From Paenibacillus sp. BJ-4 (lineage in GTDB: Bacteria; Bacillota; Bacilli; Paenibacillales; Paenibacillaceae): a DNA stretch of 64,000 bases. The stretch is taken from the NCBI RefSeq assembly GCF_020404765.1, contig NZ_JAIVEM010000097.1, positions 1-64,000 of the forward strand, given 5' to 3'. The notes under the pieces were generated by a model. That model did not search any database. It saw nothing but the letters and a program-made list of their open reading frames with translations, and was not told the origin of the DNA. The position numbers and the translations under genes are program-made. Below are positions 62,895 through 64,000 of this stretch, in pieces (the first letter of the stretch is position 1; every line of letters starts with the position of its first letter).

Positions 62895-64000
62895 ATGGAC
62901 AAAAGTGGTTTGGATAAAAAGTTTTCATTCAAAAAGAAAAATAATGAAGAGAACGAGGAGACATACAAAAAACGGACGACCTTTCGAATGAACCTTGTTT
63001 TTTTCAGTGTTTTTGTGCTGTTTGCCCTTATTATTACCAGAATAGCTGTACTGCAGTTTGTGCAATCCGAGGAGTTAAAGGGACTTCAGCAGTCCGTGAA
63101 TACCAAAAATGTCCCGTTAGCTCCGAGTCGTGGGACGATTTATGACTCGACAGGTACGGTTAAGCTGGCGTATTCGAGTCCGGTACAATCCCTGTATGTG
63201 ACCTTGTCCAAGGATTACAGCAAGCGTGCAGAGAAAGAACGCAAGCCTGGGGAAAAGCTGCTTCCTGAACTGAATGCGTTTGCTGATAAGCTTGCTGCCA
63301 AACTAAATAAATGGGAACATGAAGAAGGGGAAAAGCTTGATACAGCGGAAATTAAGAAACGGCTGGACCCGGACTATACTCAATATAGGGGCTTCACCCC
63401 ACGATTGGTCAAATCCGACCTAAGTCGGGAGGAGATTGCATATTTTCTGGAGCACAAAAAGGAATTCCCCGGCGTGGAGGTAGTAGAAGAAAGTGTCCGC
63501 CATTATGACCCGGATCGGGTAGCGGTGCAAACGATTGGATATATGTATAAGTTCAAAGGAGCACGTGCGAATCGAACCAAATATAAAGAGCTGCACCAAG
63601 CCAATTCGGAGGTTCTAAGACCGGAACAGGTTTACCTGGAAAGTGAAACGGTCGGATATGATGGCCTGGAGCTGCAGTATCAGGACGAGCTGAGAGGAAA
63701 AAACGGCTATAAAACGGTAGAAGTCAATCCCCGCAGCATGCCGGAGGGCGTTGAATCGATTACTCCTCCGCAAAAAGGATATCATCTCTATTCCACCATC
63801 AACAAGGAAATTCAGCAAAAAACCGAGCAGGCGATTATGGATCAGCTTCGCTGGCTTCATACTCATGCGGTATCCGGGAAGCTTCACCAAGATGCCACCA
63901 CGGGCTTTGCTGTAGCGATGGAGGTCGAGACAGGAAATGTCGTAGCGATGGCCAGTATGCCGGATTATGACCCTAATGTATGGAAAACTGGAAGTACATC
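62895..64000 (+). CDS. Second class B penicillin-binding protein, 5' part (truncated by window)
   Basis: 368 codons are visible to the window end with no frameshift. The start ATG 62895 has AAAGGAG 15 bases upstream, a long spacing. Closely paralogous to the preceding PBP: TFRMNLVFFSVFVLFALIIT membrane anchor, RGTIYDSTGTVKLAYSSPVQ, RHYDPDRVAVQTIGYMYKFK, ETVGYDGLELQYQDELRGKN, and TGFAVAMEVETGNVVAMASM. The active-site motifs lie beyond the window. Confidence 0.9.
   Translation, partial: MDKSGLDKKFSFKKKNNEENEETYKKRTTFRMNLVFFSVFVLFALIITRIAVLQFVQSEELKGLQQSVNTKNVPLAPSRGTIYDSTGTVKLAYSSPVQSLYVTLSKDYSKRAEKERKPGEKLLPELNAFADKLAAKLNKWEHEEGEKLDTAEIKKRLDPDYTQYRGFTPRLVKSDLSREEIAYFLEHKKEFPGVEVVEESVRHYDPDRVAVQTIGYMYKFKGARANRTKYKELHQANSEVLRPEQVYLESETVGYDGLELQYQDELRGKNGYKTVEVNPRSMPEGVESITPPQKGYHLYSTINKEIQQKTEQAIMDQLRWLHTHAVSGKLHQDATTGFAVAMEVETGNVVAMASMPDYDPNVWKTGST

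Overview
The window is a chromosomal segment of a spore-forming Gram-positive bacterium, most likely a Paenibacillus of the P. polymyxa group. Evidence for this is a Bacillus-type rrn-linked tRNA array, sporulation genes (sspI, two alpha/beta SASPs, yunB, lytH-like, ylbJ-like), AGGAGG-type ribosome binding sites with many TTG/GTG starts, a tryptophan T-box, LicT-type antiterminator sites and catabolite-responsive (cre) boxes. The genus is inferred from gene content and style; no database was searched.

Layout. 1-1.6 kb: the 3' end of 23S rRNA and 15 tRNA genes. 1.7-3.65 kb: a TetR regulator and an MFS efflux pump. 3.7-8.6 kb: a Lia/Psp cell-envelope stress operon (LiaI-like, PspA, PspC, PspA, LiaF, LiaS, LiaR). 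8.6-15.8 kb: housekeeping and spore genes (YwmB-like, zwf, prfC with a long structured leader, sspI, KtrC-like, TrmH/SpoU). 15.8-17.6 kb: a decayed stretch with 22-bp direct repeats and gene fragments. 17.7-28.7 kb: a minus-strand carbohydrate locus. It holds a GH140 (apiosidase-family) enzyme, a damaged lichenan/cellobiose-type PTS with its regulator, and an intact operon of sugar isomerase, split transketolase and FGGY kinase. 28.9-33.8 kb: a beta-glucoside system (6-phospho-beta-glucosidase, LicT, BglP), each unit with its own RAT/terminator. 34-35.5 kb: an AGCS amino-acid symporter. 35.6-39 kb: an adaptive-response DNA alkylation repair operon (AdaA, AdaB, radical SAM, AlkA, AlkD). 39-50 kb: aldo/keto reductase, YunB, LytH-like, LipA, YutD-like, NAD kinase, YlbJ, truncated globin, DUF2225, YycC-like and PepF. 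50-64 kb: SASPs, aldose epimerase, T-box/trpS, YfhP-like, ctaB, Toprim protein, MFS, a CvpA-transglutaminase fusion and two tandem class B penicillin-binding proteins, the second cut by the window end.

Most notable. GH140, isomerase, FGGY kinase and two-subunit transketolase together match the logic of D-apiose catabolism (apioside -> apiose -> apulose -> apulose 4-phosphate -> transketolase products). I propose a cytoplasmic apioside-utilisation locus next to a PTS that is now decaying: frameshifts in EIIC and in the LicR-type regulator, and a GH1 remnant. Repeated AACTAAAC octamers around the operon promoter look like an operator. Other points are the duplicated PspA around PspC in the lia operon, a three-way-junction leader before prfC, an SPL-like radical SAM enzyme inside the ada operon, a disordered Arg/Glu-rich tail on YutD, and several small proteins that are easily missed.
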